From Sulfuricurvum sp. 17-40-25 (GTDB lineage: Bacteria; Campylobacterota; Campylobacteria; Campylobacterales; Sulfurimonadaceae): a stretch of DNA of 64,000 nt. The first letter of the stretch is position 1, and each line of letters opens with the position of its first letter. Positions 1 through 8,241 of the stretch are shown here, one piece after another. The position numbers were made by a program, and so were the translations under genes. Below the pieces are notes generated by a model. That model saw only the letters and a list, made by a program, of their open reading frames with translations. It did no database searches and was not told the origin of the DNA. The DNA is taken from NCBI GenBank assembly GCA_002282015.1, contig NCIJ01000003.1:124001-188000 (forward strand). The letters are read 5' to 3'.

Positions 1-568
1 GAGCAATATCACGATAAAAAACCGCCCCTTTTGGTTTTCCCAATCGATCATATAAGGCTGCAATTTGATCATTCAATGTCGCCTTTGCCAACTCCAACTG
101 CGTCTCCATAGTATTGACTAAGGGCATATAGATTGAATAAGGGTAGTTTTGCTTAAAAGCCAGTGCTCCTTTTAGTGTTTCGTCAATCAACCCCTGATCT
201 CGTCCAGGATGAGGAAGTGCTAAAAACTTAGCTTTTATTTTCAAAAACTCCGAGTACTCTTTACCTGCACCCGTTGCGTAGCGGCGATTGTACTCGTCTA
301 AAAAATGTTCCGCAAGCAAATACTCTTCGTACGCCATGTGTGCTTGTGCCATAATCAAGGTTCCCTCATTCAATAATGGAGAAGCCACATGCTCACTTTG
401 CAATGAACTAAAATAGCCATCTGCTTTTTCTAAATTTCCATCCGCAACAGCAGTAACCATTTTTCCGTACCAATAATCAGCAGGCTTGTTGTATTCCTCG
501 ACCTCTTTTGAGCATCCGCTTAAAAAAAGTATACTCACTACTGCCATAATTACGATTCGAATCATCAT
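1..568 (-). CDS. bamD: Outer-membrane assembly lipoprotein BamD, C-terminus cut by the window edge
   Basis: Partial gene running off the left edge; about 189 residues are visible. It starts with a lipoprotein signal peptide (hydrophobic stretch ending in the lipobox LSGC, Cys at about residue 19), so the mature protein should be anchored in the outer membrane. The visible mature part is rich in TPR-like helices with aromatic and Ala/Leu spacing typical of BamD (ComL/YfiO), which holds BamA during beta-barrel insertion. The start may be either of two consecutive ATG codons (565 or 568). It is divergent from fliW; bamD next to fliW and proC is, from memory, also the order in Campylobacter. The BamD call rests on lipobox, TPR character and neighbours. 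Confidence 0.8.
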   Translation of the reverse strand, partial: MMIRIVIMAVVSILFLSGCSKEVEEYNKPADYWYGKMVTAVADGNLEKADGYFSSLQSEHVASPLLNEGTLIMAQAHMAYEEYLLAEHFLDEYNRRYATGAGKEYSEFLKIKAKFLALPHPGRDQGLIDETLKGALAFKQNYPYSIYMPLVNTMETQLELAKATLNDQIAALYDRLGKPKGAVFYRDIA

Positions 569-651
569 TTATCGTGTCCATTTTCTGTTAAGTTAGAACC
601 ATTTTACCAAAAAGAAATTAATATAAAGTAGCTATTTACCCAAGATCTCGG

Positions 652-663
652 GTGAATATTCAC
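652..663. promoter_or_regulatory. 12-bp perfect palindrome upstream of fliW
   Basis: GTGAATATTCAC reads the same on both strands. It lies about 30 bp upstream of the proposed fliW -10 box and about 85 bp upstream of the bamD start, in the divergent region. It could be an operator for either gene; no known regulator site is recognised. Confidence 0.3.
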
Positions 664-669
664 TCTATA

Positions 670-699
670 TGACTTTTTTTATAGTTCATGTGTTAAAAT
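670..699 (+). promoter_or_regulatory. Putative sigma-70 promoter of fliW
   Basis: A TAAAAT -10 box lies at 694-699 and a weak TGACTT -35-like element at 670-675 (18 bp spacing). The start codon at 731 follows after a short leader with a GTGAGG ribosome binding site. No sigma-54 (GG-N10-GC) element is seen here. Confidence 0.4.
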
Positions 700-730
700 C
701 GTGAACAATCCTTAACTTTGTGAGGCTATT

Positions 731-1120
731 ATGCAGTTTACTCTACAACTTCCAATGCTTGGTTTCGAGTCGGTGACTCATATGGAACTTAAAAAAATTG
801 ATGACATTTTTATGCGTCTTGAAAGCGTGGATGACGGCCCTTCATTTACCCTTATCAATCCTTATGCTTTACGTGAATATTCTTTTGATATCCCGACATC
901 GTTGCAAGCTGCAATGCAGATCACTGAGACTACCAATCTACTCATCTTTAATATTGTTATTTTAAGCAGTACCATTGAAGACTCAACTATCAATTTTGTC
1001 GCTCCCTTGATTTTTAACACTGACAATCAAAGTATGGCGCAAGTCATCATCGATAACCGTACTGATTTTGCAATTGCTGAACCTATCCGCAACTATCTCA
1101 AAGGTGACGCCAATGAATAA
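731..1120 (+). CDS. fliW: Flagellar assembly factor FliW
   Basis: 129 residues, the usual FliW size. FliW binds flagellin in the cytoplasm and also antagonises the translational repressor CsrA, linking flagellin mRNA translation to filament export. The N-terminal strand-rich start with LGFE, the central block around Asn-Pro (FTLINPYALREY) and the segment IFNIVIL followed by the conserved-type stretch APLIFN are all typical of the family. The ribosome binding site GTGAGG precedes the ATG. Its stop overlaps the start of proC by 8 nt (ATGAATAA), so the two are translationally coupled. Confidence 0.92.
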   Translation: MQFTLQLPMLGFESVTHMELKKIDDIFMRLESVDDGPSFTLINPYALREYSFDIPTSLQAAMQITETTNLLIFNIVILSSTIEDSTINFVAPLIFNTDNQSMAQVIIDNRTDFAIAEPIRNYLKGDANE

Positions 1121-1877
1121 ACCACTCATTACGTTTATCGGCAATGGAAAAATGGCTCTTTCCATTGCTAAAGGGCTAGAAGAGACTTATTCGATTGAAG
1201 TTATAGGACGCACTAAAGAGAAACTGGATCAGTTTGAAACTGCTCTAGGGTGCAGTATTCAAAAAACACTTTATGAAGAATCAAACTGCGAGAGAAAAAC
1301 GATTATTCTATGTGTCAAACCGTATAATCTTCCCGAAATCTCAACCCGTTTACGTGGTAAAGCAAAAGCTCTTTACTCCGTACTAGCAGGAACACCGTTG
1401 TCCTCACTGCACTCTATCAGTGCTGTAAGCTATGTACGCGCAATGCCAAACCTTGCTGCTGAAGTGAGTCTGTCTATGACATCACTTGTGGGGGATGCTT
1501 CTTTGAAAGAGGAAGCGGTTGCATTGTTTACTTCAATCGGTAAAACCTTATGGCTTGGAAGTGAAAAAGAGCTTGATATTGCAACTGCTCTTGCGGGCAG
1601 CGGCCCTGCTTATCTGACTCTCATAGCAGAAGCCCTATGTGATGGTGCCGTACGTGAAGGGCTCAAAAGAGACGATGCTATGAGCCTCATGCGAGGACTT
1701 TTCCAGGGATTTGGAACACTCATTCAAACCTCTCATCCTGCGTTACTCAAAGACAATGTGATGAGTCCAGGAGGGACAACTGCTGCAGGCTATGGAGCAC
1801 TCGAAAAGTTTGGCGTACGTCACGGATGCATGGAAGCTATCCGTTTGGCATACGAAAAGGCTAAAAGTTTTAAATAG
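1113..1877 (+). CDS. proC: Pyrroline-5-carboxylate reductase
   Basis: 254 residues. Catalyses the last step of proline synthesis, NAD(P)H-dependent reduction of pyrroline-5-carboxylate, in the cytoplasm. The N-terminal Rossmann motif is GNGKMA (residues 9-14), and the ProC signature region follows near residues 165-240 (LAGSGPAYL, then the substrate-binding loop MSPGGTTAAGY). The ATG at 1113 is chosen because it puts the Rossmann strand at the N-terminus; an in-frame ATG at 1068 would add 15 unrelated residues inside fliW. The gene overlaps fliW at its 5' end and the convergent unknown gene by 8 bp at its 3' end. Confidence 0.95.
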   Translation: MNKPLITFIGNGKMALSIAKGLEETYSIEVIGRTKEKLDQFETALGCSIQKTLYEESNCERKTIILCVKPYNLPEISTRLRGKAKALYSVLAGTPLSSLHSISAVSYVRAMPNLAAEVSLSMTSLVGDASLKEEAVALFTSIGKTLWLGSEKELDIATALAGSGPAYLTLIAEALCDGAVREGLKRDDAMSLMRGLFQGFGTLIQTSHPALLKDNVMSPGGTTAAGYGALEKFGVRHGCMEAIRLAYEKAKSFK

Positions 1878-2391
1878 CGTTACGATGAACTTTCATCGTG
1901 AAAGATGATTTGATTCTATCCCCTTCACGCTCAAAATAAATAGGAAAATTAACCGCAATAATCCAGTCACTTGTGTTGATCTTCTCAAGGAACTGATAAA
2001 AGATCTGCGGTGATGTAATCTTCGTAGTAGCATTTACTTCATAGACTTTAAATGAGCCGTTATGATCTCCCATCTCTATTTCTGTTAAATAAAGGTCTTC
2101 AAAGTCTTTATGATTGTTTTTTGTGAATTTCTTTGGATCAAACGCCGTACTAAATGCTGTCATCGTATGCGCATTTTTGCTCTTTAACGTTTGCAATTTT
2201 TCTTGTGCTTTATCGTATTTTGCTTGTTCTCTTGCAATTAACTGCTGCTCTTTTTTACTTTCCAAGCGTAATGTACGATACTCTTTACCCTTAGGAATCA
2301 AGAAAAAAACGGAGAAAATCACAATACCTGTAAAGAGAAATAACGATATAAGTACCAGATACAAGGTCCGGTGATTTTTGCGTTTACTCAT
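1870..2391 (-). CDS. PilO/GspM-like bitopic membrane protein
   Basis: 173 residues: a basic N-terminus, one membrane segment (about residues 10-31), then a charged coiled coil (about 35-70) and a small C-terminal alpha/beta domain. This layout is that of PilO or GspM, which form an inner-membrane platform dimer with PilN/GspL in type IV pili and type II secretion. It is the last gene of a three-gene set (with 2388-2918 and 2915-3949), all overlapping by 4 nt. The assignment is by architecture and operon order, not by a diagnostic motif. It may serve the DNA-uptake (transformation) apparatus of Campylobacterota, but that is inference. Confidence 0.5.
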   Translation of the reverse strand: MSKRKNHRTLYLVLISLFLFTGIVIFSVFFLIPKGKEYRTLRLESKKEQQLIAREQAKYDKAQEKLQTLKSKNAHTMTAFSTAFDPKKFTKNNHKDFEDLYLTEIEMGDHNGSFKVYEVNATTKITSPQIFYQFLEKINTSDWIIAVNFPIYFEREGDRIKSSFTMKVHRNAI

Positions 2392-2918
2392 TCAATCACC
2401 TCTACTTCAGTCGAATCATCATCCAAATAATTCGTCGATGTAAAACGATACCAGCCATTTTTATCTGGGTAATAGCTCGTATAGGTTCGATGAAAAATAG
2501 AGCGTAAAGGGGCTTGTAATAAAAATTCATACGTCTCTTTACTGGGAGTAATTCCCGAGAGGACTAACGACTTTTCCCCTAGTTCTGCCCGTGTCAATGT
2601 TATTTTATCGGGAACCAGATCAAAAAGATTACGAATACTATCTCTCATCACGATGTTATTGGTGGCGATATTCTCGTGTGTCCCAACTGCTATTTCGACA
2701 TTTTTAATATTTATTTCTACACTACGAGTATTCTCATTTAACTTTTCTATTCTTGTTCCTATAGTCGCATGTTGGGATTTGAACTCATAGGTCTTATAGC
2801 TCAAAAATACATACGTCCCTACAACCATTGCAATACTCACCATAAAGAAAAATACAGCAAGCTTAAGCTCACCACTGATAACTTTTTTAGCGCGAGGGGT
2901 AATTAGACTGTGTTTCAA
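2388..2918 (-). CDS. PilN-like bitopic membrane protein
   Basis: 176 residues with one membrane segment at about 18-38, a periplasmic coiled coil (about 40-80), and a C-terminal domain containing an alternating strand-like segment where the pattern ITLTRAELGEKSLVLSG resembles the PilN/GspL ferredoxin-like domain ('I.lt.i...g..l.l.G'). The gene overlaps both neighbours by 4 nt, so the three proteins are made together. Known biology of the PilM-PilN-PilO family would make this the partner of the 1870-2391 protein in an inner-membrane alignment complex. The function here is not demonstrated by sequence alone. Confidence 0.5.
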   Translation of the reverse strand: MKHSLITPRAKKVISGELKLAVFFFMVSIAMVVGTYVFLSYKTYEFKSQHATIGTRIEKLNENTRSVEINIKNVEIAVGTHENIATNNIVMRDSIRNLFDLVPDKITLTRAELGEKSLVLSGITPSKETYEFLLQAPLRSIFHRTYTSYYPDKNGWYRFTSTNYLDDDSTEVEVIE

Positions 2919-3949
2919 CGTCCCTCCTCCTCTTGAATTGCAAGTGCATTCATCGTTTCAAGAATATCAATTTTACGTACTAAAACATTCAAAAACAGTT
3001 CTTCTTCTAAATAACGTTTTAGTTCTTCACTGTTACCTTGAGAATCCGCTATACACACTGTTTCAACAAAACGGTCACGGCAATCTTCCGTGCTGTAAAA
3101 CTGTTGCAATGCCTTTTGAATGTAATTAAAGTGCCCATAATCCTCTGCAGAATCATCCATAGTCCCTTTAATCATCGAGTGTTCTTTAGACAAACGCTTC
3201 TCTTCATTCGTAGGCATGTCTTCACTAAACTCATGAACTTCTTCAAGTTCATTAAGGTCATCAATATCACTCAAAGAATCTAAATCATCAATGATATCAA
3301 GATCTTCAAGTCCCTCAATATCATCCAGGTTAATCAGCCCGTCTTTGTCCTCTTCTTCATCCACATGTGAGGTAAAATCCATGGGCAATGTTTCTGATGA
3401 ATCTTCCATGACAGGACTTTTTTGCTGCGCATAATAATGGGCATACTCAAGTGTACCACTATCAAAAATGGCAACCGCAAAGATACCAGGCATCGAAAAT
3501 GCATACAGTCCAAAGGTATCCTTGATCTTATCTGCAAAAGAGTGCTCGAGAATGGAAAATGGAGAAAAAATAAAATCAAGACCTACTACGTTATAGTCAT
3601 ACATTATCGAATGCAAATCATCCAAAGAAGCATAAAGGGTCCATGTTTTATTTCGACACACTTCACTTACGCGTGTATCGTCACTGTGCTGAGTCTTTGC
3701 GTTATTGCCGCAGCCTCTATGTGCACCTTGGTGGGCTTGAGTATTTAGGGTACTGATGTAGTAGATAGGAGAAGCATCGATAGCTTCTTGAATGTAACGA
3801 TTCATCGCAGTTGAAGGTTCACTTCCCTCAAAATGGCGGTGTTCTTTATACAAAACTTTTTTGTTTTTAAGAGCAACCGTTAATATTTCATGACCCTCTT
3901 CAACAGGGACAATGGAAACAAATATTTTTTGAAATAGTCGCTCTAGCAC
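2915..3949 (-). CDS. PilM/GspL-like cytoplasmic protein with acidic insert
   Basis: 344 residues, no signal peptide or membrane segment. The N-terminal part (residues 1-185) has the strand pattern of an actin-like PilM/GspL cytoplasmic domain, with a VGLDFIFSPF segment followed by an 'AIFDSGTLEYAHYY' strand pair like the PilM 'G.l...r.' hairpin. Residues about 190-255 form a very acidic, low-complexity stretch with repeated DDL/LED units. A short helical C-terminus follows. It heads the PilM-N-O-like set and overlaps xerH by 7 nt. PilM identity is inferred from operon position and fold pattern; the acidic insert is not usual for PilM. Confidence 0.45.
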   Translation of the reverse strand: MLERLFQKIFVSIVPVEEGHEILTVALKNKKVLYKEHRHFEGSEPSTAMNRYIQEAIDASPIYYISTLNTQAHQGAHRGCGNNAKTQHSDDTRVSEVCRNKTWTLYASLDDLHSIMYDYNVVGLDFIFSPFSILEHSFADKIKDTFGLYAFSMPGIFAVAIFDSGTLEYAHYYAQQKSPVMEDSSETLPMDFTSHVDEEEDKDGLINLDDIEGLEDLDIIDDLDSLSDIDDLNELEEVHEFSEDMPTNEEKRLSKEHSMIKGTMDDSAEDYGHFNYIQKALQQFYSTEDCRDRFVETVCIADSQGNSEELKRYLEEELFLNVLVRKIDILETMNALAIQEEEGR

Positions 3950-4788
3950 TCTTTATCCTCTGTTTTGTGACATAAAGGGTGCGACTTGAGGTAATGATCC
4001 ATTTTCAACGCATTTCCCAACTTGGTATAAATCTGTGTGGTTGCCATACTCGAATGACCTAGCAATTCGCTAACATCGGCAATCCTGGCGTTATTGTTTA
4101 ATAATTCCGTTGCGTATGCATGTCGAAGCTGGTGAGGGGTAACATGCAATCCAACCTCTTTAAAAACCTTCATAATGGAGTATCTTAGACTATTTTCGCT
4201 TAATTTTACTCCGTTTGACTCAAAGAGAAATTCCCCTTCGCCCATTTGAGCTTTATACTGGTTGATTGCTTCATACACGTATGCCAAAACCGGAACATCA
4301 CGCTCTTTAGACCCTTTACCCATTACCCGGCACCACTGTTCTCCCACAGCTGCTGTGCGTAACATTGCCAATTCACTGATTCGCAGTCCCATGGTATACA
4401 GCATTAAGATGGCTAAGCGCTCCATCATTGGGGCCTGGGAAAGTGCGCTTAAAATATGGTCATGGGAGACTGGCTTTGGAAGTGTTTTAGGAACTTTTAT
4501 ACTCTCATCAGCTTTTAAAAAAACCGTCATCCCCTGATCGCGAAGATATTTAACAAAACTGCGAACCGCACTTAACTTACGCGCAATTGTTTTGGCTTTA
4601 AGCACCGAAATTTTTAGCCGTAAAGGGATCAGATTAATGTGAATCTCTTCTCCTATAGACTCGATATCAGCGTATTGAATCATCTGCGTTATAGACTCAT
4701 CATAGCTGCTAATGGTCAAAGAAGAGTAGCCTTTAAATCCCTCACAATGTTTAAGAAATGCTTCTTTTTTGTGATGTAAAGCAATCAT
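3943..4788 (-). CDS. xerH: Tyrosine recombinase XerH, chromosome dimer resolution
   Basis: 281 residues. All catalytic residues of the family can be placed: Arg136 (GLRISEL), Lys158 (GKGSKER), His219 and Arg222 (PHQLRH), His245 (LGHSS) and the nucleophile Tyr254 (QIYTKL). Residues 1-105 are the core-binding SAM-like domain, 108-281 the catalytic domain. Campylobacterota normally have one Xer protein acting at a single dif site with FtsK, rather than the XerC/XerD pair; the length and the lack of a second xer here fit that, though the rest of the genome is unseen. No dif site was recognised nearby. It overlaps the downstream PilM-like gene by 7 nt and the upstream acyltransferase by 4 nt. Confidence 0.9.
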   Translation of the reverse strand: MIALHHKKEAFLKHCEGFKGYSSLTISSYDESITQMIQYADIESIGEEIHINLIPLRLKISVLKAKTIARKLSAVRSFVKYLRDQGMTVFLKADESIKVPKTLPKPVSHDHILSALSQAPMMERLAILMLYTMGLRISELAMLRTAAVGEQWCRVMGKGSKERDVPVLAYVYEAINQYKAQMGEGEFLFESNGVKLSENSLRYSIMKVFKEVGLHVTPHQLRHAYATELLNNNARIADVSELLGHSSMATTQIYTKLGNALKMDHYLKSHPLCHKTEDKEC

Positions 4789-5411
4789 GTCAGGGCATGA
4801 AGCATCAATGCTTTATGCAATAGTTCTTTTGCTTCATTTATCTCTAATCCCATCAGATCGATCGGCTCAGAAGCATAAAAATTCAGCACTCCAAATGGCT
4901 TTGGAATCACAAAACGATCCCAACTCCCAAGCTGCCAATAGGAGCTTGGAACACAACTGTAGACAATCACCTTGGCTTGACGTTTTTGAGCCATAATCAC
5001 AACCCCGTCACTCACCGTATAACGAGGTCCTTTTGGACCATCAGGAGTAATGCCTATATCGTACCCCTCTGCTAAGGACTTCAACCCTTGGATCAATACT
5101 TTTGCACCGCCACGAGTAGTGGAACCGTGAATCGTCCCTAAACGAAAAAACGTCATGATACGTGCAATGATCTGTCCGTCGAAATGATCACTGATCAATA
5201 CTTTTGCTTTGGGTGTCTTTCGAAATTGATAATAAAGATACGGCTGAAGCAGCAAATCACCGTGCCAAAAAGCAAAAACAACGGGCTCTTGCGGAATAAC
5301 TTGAGGCATATGAAACTGTTTTCGTGAGGTAAAATAAATAAAGCGAATAAGAAATGCCCCGATAAAAGGGACTAATGTAAGAGCAAGGGTGCGTAAAAAA
5401 CGTTTACGCAA
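4785..5411 (-). CDS. DUF374 lysophospholipid acyltransferase-family protein
   Basis: 208 residues. An N-terminal hydrophobic segment (about 8-28) is followed by AFWHGDLL, the DUF374 version of the acyltransferase HxxxxD region, then [16 protein letters not shown] and [10 protein letters not shown], all family hallmarks. It is expected to be a membrane-associated acyltransferase; the substrate (lipid A or a lysophospholipid) cannot be read from sequence. It overlaps miaB by 8 nt and xerH by 4 nt, forming one transcription unit with miaB and the HP0268-type gene; the same neighbourhood occurs in Helicobacter and Campylobacter (recalled, not searched). Confidence 0.88.
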   Translation of the reverse strand: MRKRFLRTLALTLVPFIGAFLIRFIYFTSRKQFHMPQVIPQEPVVFAFWHGDLLLQPYLYYQFRKTPKAKVLISDHFDGQIIARIMTFFRLGTIHGSTTRGGAKVLIQGLKSLAEGYDIGITPDGPKGPRYTVSDGVVIMAQKRQAKVIVYSCVPSSYWQLGSWDRFVIPKPFGVLNFYASEPIDLMGLEINEAKELLHKALMLHALT

Positions 5412-6705
5412 GGATTTCTCCGTATTGAACCATACGGGAAACCTCTGTGATCTTTACTTTAACGATTTGTCCAAGTAACTCTTCGCTTCCCTTGACTTTG
5501 ATCATGATGTTGTTATCACTGCGTCCTGCTACATAACCATCATTTCGAAGCTCTTCAAAATAGACCTCTACGACTTTTCCAAGATTGGTCACCTTGAGGT
5601 CATCCAAAATAGAATCGTGATACGCTTGAAGGGTATTTAAACGTTCAGATCCAATTTCCGAGTCAATAATATTAGTAAAGGACTCCGCTTCGGTCAGAGG
5701 CCTTGGAGAGTATTTAAAACTAAATACCTGTTCAAAACGCACCTTTCGTACCACATCCATCGTGTGTTCAAAATCTTCATCGCTCTCACCTGGGAAAGCG
5801 ACAATAATATCGGTACTGATACTGACATCCGGAACCATCGCGCGCAGCTTTTCAACACGGTTCAAAAACCATTCTTTGCTGTACCCACGCTTCATTGCTT
5901 TGAGGATCTCTGTTGATCCGCTTTGCAGAGGCATGTGCATCGACTTACAGATCTTAGGATTTTTGGCAAACTCTTCGATAAACTCATCGTCCATATGAAG
6001 CGGATGAGGAGAGGTAAATCGAATCCGTTCTACTCCCTCAACGGCACTTACACGACGGAGCAGTTCCGTAAAATTGACCTTATCGTGCTCACCTGAAAAA
6101 CGGCGTCCGTAGTTGTTGACGTTTTGACCCAGTAAAAAGATCTCTTTAACACCGTTTTGAGCTGCTTTTGCAGCTTCCGCCACGATCAAATCTGAGGGAA
6201 TCGATATCTCTTCTCCGCGTGTTTTTGGGACGATACAAAACGTGCACTGTTTATCGCACCCAATAGAGATGTTGATATACGCTTTATGCCCGCTGGTGCG
6301 AAAATCTTTGAATGCAAACTGGGATTCATCGTAGTCGATGTCAATTTCTACTGCTTTGTCTCTATGGATAACATCTGTGATTTTTGAGACATTACGTGCT
6401 CCCAGTACAAAGTTGACATAGGGAGCTTTTTTGATGATCTCTTTACCCAAATGCGATGCCGTACATCCAGTAACGCCGATTTTTGCACCCTCTTTTTTAA
6501 GTCGGTTAAAAACACCCAATTCTGAAAAAAGTTTGTGTACCGGTTTCTCACGAACCGAACAGGTATTGATCATGATAAGATCCGCTTCACTTGCATCGCT
6601 TGTAAGCTCATACCCCTCATGCGCATTGAGCTCGGCGATCATGTGCTCTGAATCGCGAACGTTCATCGCGCATCCCAGAGTCTCAATAAAAAGCTTTTTA
6701 GACAT
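5404..6705 (-). CDS. miaB: tRNA-2-methylthio-N6-dimethylallyladenosine synthase
   Basis: 433 residues. Radical-SAM methylthiotransferase that adds a methylthio group to i6A37 of tRNAs reading UNN codons; it acts after MiaA, whose gene is at 22063. The N-terminal UPF0004 domain carries its iron-sulfur cysteines at 12, 49 and 81. The radical-SAM cluster is Cys150, Cys154 and Cys157 (GCDKQCTFC). The C-terminal TRAM domain occupies roughly residues 370-430. The start ATG overlaps the stop of the upstream gene by one base (TAATG), so translation is coupled. Confidence 0.97.
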   Translation of the reverse strand: MSKKLFIETLGCAMNVRDSEHMIAELNAHEGYELTSDASEADLIMINTCSVREKPVHKLFSELGVFNRLKKEGAKIGVTGCTASHLGKEIIKKAPYVNFVLGARNVSKITDVIHRDKAVEIDIDYDESQFAFKDFRTSGHKAYINISIGCDKQCTFCIVPKTRGEEISIPSDLIVAEAAKAAQNGVKEIFLLGQNVNNYGRRFSGEHDKVNFTELLRRVSAVEGVERIRFTSPHPLHMDDEFIEEFAKNPKICKSMHMPLQSGSTEILKAMKRGYSKEWFLNRVEKLRAMVPDVSISTDIIVAFPGESDEDFEHTMDVVRKVRFEQVFSFKYSPRPLTEAESFTNIIDSEIGSERLNTLQAYHDSILDDLKVTNLGKVVEVYFEELRNDGYVAGRSDNNIMIKVKGSEELLGQIVKVKITEVSRMVQYGEILA

Positions 6706-6947
6706 TATAAAATGTGGACCTCATACATGTATTCATTCGCAGAAAGTCCAAAACGAACTTCACGCATGTAAAAGCTTTTTCCAATACCTTCAAAATGGTC
6801 TTGCAATGCCAAAAGATCTTTGTGAGAGTTTTCGCGGTCAAAATAAAAGATCAAAGAGTTGCTCTTCTCAACCATCTCTGTCATTTTTTTGAGGTCGATT
6901 TTTTTCGGTTTAGCATCGGTGTCGTTGCGTGCTACTTTAAGTTCCAT
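6705..6947 (-). CDS. HP0268-type small nuclease-like protein
   Basis: 80 residues, the same size as Helicobacter pylori HP0268, which also precedes miaB. HP0268 has been described as a small nicking endonuclease/purine-specific ribonuclease with a Smr-like alpha/beta fold; that is family knowledge, not visible here. The sequence shows a basic N-terminal strand and linker ([16 protein letters not shown]), a LIFYFDREN strand, and a C-terminal strand [10 protein letters not shown]. It is the first gene of the miaB operon and is divergent from nusA. The family is restricted to Campylobacterota as far as I know. Confidence 0.8.
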   Translation of the reverse strand: MELKVARNDTDAKPKKIDLKKMTEMVEKSNSLIFYFDRENSHKDLLALQDHFEGIGKSFYMREVRFGLSANEYMYEVHIL

Positions 6948-6989
6948 GTGTCTACCCCTTGTATTATTTGAGTTCTTGATTAATAGGGG

Positions 6990-6995
6990 ATTATA
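6990..6995 (-). promoter_or_regulatory. -10 box of the HP0268-type/miaB operon
   Basis: On the minus strand the hexamer is a perfect TATAAT, 42 bp before the start codon at 6947. No strong -35 is visible, as is common for the vegetative sigma factor of Campylobacterota. Confidence 0.5.
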
Positions 6996-7034
6996 TCGGT
7001 GTTACAATAAATATCCCATTAAGTGAATTTGGTG

Positions 7035-7040
7035 TATAAT
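7035..7040 (+). promoter_or_regulatory. -10 box of nusA
   Basis: Perfect TATAAT preceded by TGG TG (extended -10-like). The start codon is at 7114, giving an mRNA leader of about 67 nt. The promoter faces away from the HP0268/miaB promoter about 40 bp to its left. Confidence 0.6.
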
Positions 7041-7113
7041 CACACTTCTTCATAAAAAAGCTCCCTTTATTACTCTTTATTTTTTATGATATACCCTAAA
7101 CAAGGACATTCCC

Positions 7114-8235
7114 ATGGAAAATATTTTAGACATTATTGATTCAATAGCCAATGAAAAAGGGCTAAGCCAAGAGAATGTAAAAGAGGCCATCAAGACCTCT
7201 TTTATCCAAACAGCAAAACGTATCATCAACCCAACTTTTGCATTTGAAGCAGATATTGATGACGACATAAAAGGTGTTAAATTACGCCAAGTCATCACCG
7301 TTATCGCTGATGACTCTCCAGAATTAGAGGGTGAATCCGCCGGTGCTTACATGAGTATCAGTGCTGCAAAAGAGATCGATGATGAAGCCGAAATCGGTGA
7401 TCAGCTCCAAATGGAACACGATATCGAGACCTATGGGCGAAGCGCATTCGCAACTTTGCACCGTGAGATCGAATTTCACATCCAGCGTCTCGTTGAAAAT
7501 GACCTCTATGACAAATACAAAAGCAAGATCAACCAAATCGTATCAGGGCGTGTTACACGTGTAGACAATGACCAAAACACCACCATTGAAATCGATGAGA
7601 TTCGTGCCGTGCTACCAATGAAAAACCGTATCAAAGGTGAAAAATTCAAAGTCGGTGATGTCGTAAGCGCCATCGTTCGCCGTGTACAAGTCGAAAAAAG
7701 TACCGGTATTTCCATGGAGCTTTCACGTACTTCTCCTAAATTTTTAGAAGAACTTCTTGCCCTCGAAGTCCCTGAGATCAAAGACGGTATCGTTATCATT
7801 GAAAAATGTGCCCGTATCCCAGGAGAGCGTGCCAAAATCGCCCTTTACACTATCCGACCTCAAATCGATCCTATCGGTGCAACGGTTGGCGTACGTGGTG
7901 TACGTATCAATGCTGTGAGTGAAGAACTATGCGGTGAGAACATCGACTGTATCGAGTATAGTGCTTCTCCTGAACTCTTTGTCTCACGAGCAATGAGCCC
8001 GGCGATTATCAGCTCAGTAGTGATCATTGATGAAGAGGGTGAAGAGAAAAAAGCCATTATTACTTTGCCAAGTGATCAAAAATCAAAAGCAATCGGAAAA
8101 AGCGGAATCAATATCCGTCTAGCATCGATGCTAACAGGCTACATCATCGAGCTCAAAGAGCAAGGTGAGTCTGCAATAGGAGCTGAAGAGAAAAAAGAGG
8201 GTATCAACTCTCTAGAAGCACTGTTCGGAAATTAA
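7114..8235 (+). CDS. nusA: Transcription termination/antitermination factor NusA
   Basis: 373 residues. Binds RNA polymerase and nascent RNA to modulate pausing, termination and antitermination. Domains in order: N-terminal polymerase-binding domain (about 1-125), S1 domain (about 135-200, starting SGRVTRVD), then two KH domains (about 200-345; IPGERAKIAL and the GxxG-type loop GKSGIN in KH2). It lacks the acidic AR repeats of the longer E. coli protein, which is normal outside gammaproteobacteria. Unlike many bacteria, no rimP or infB gene is next to it; it stands alone and ends 6 bp from the convergent ABC permease gene. Confidence 0.97.
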   Translation: MENILDIIDSIANEKGLSQENVKEAIKTSFIQTAKRIINPTFAFEADIDDDIKGVKLRQVITVIADDSPELEGESAGAYMSISAAKEIDDEAEIGDQLQMEHDIETYGRSAFATLHREIEFHIQRLVENDLYDKYKSKINQIVSGRVTRVDNDQNTTIEIDEIRAVLPMKNRIKGEKFKVGDVVSAIVRRVQVEKSTGISMELSRTSPKFLEELLALEVPEIKDGIVIIEKCARIPGERAKIALYTIRPQIDPIGATVGVRGVRINAVSEELCGENIDCIEYSASPELFVSRAMSPAIISSVVIIDEEGEEKKAIITLPSDQKSKAIGKSGINIRLASMLTGYIIELKEQGESAIGAEEKKEGINSLEALFGN

Positions 8236-8241
8236 AAATTC

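Noticed and set aside
3900-4800. dif site near xerH
   Set aside because: No 28-bp paired half-site arrangement of the Campylobacterota dif type was recognised near the gene.
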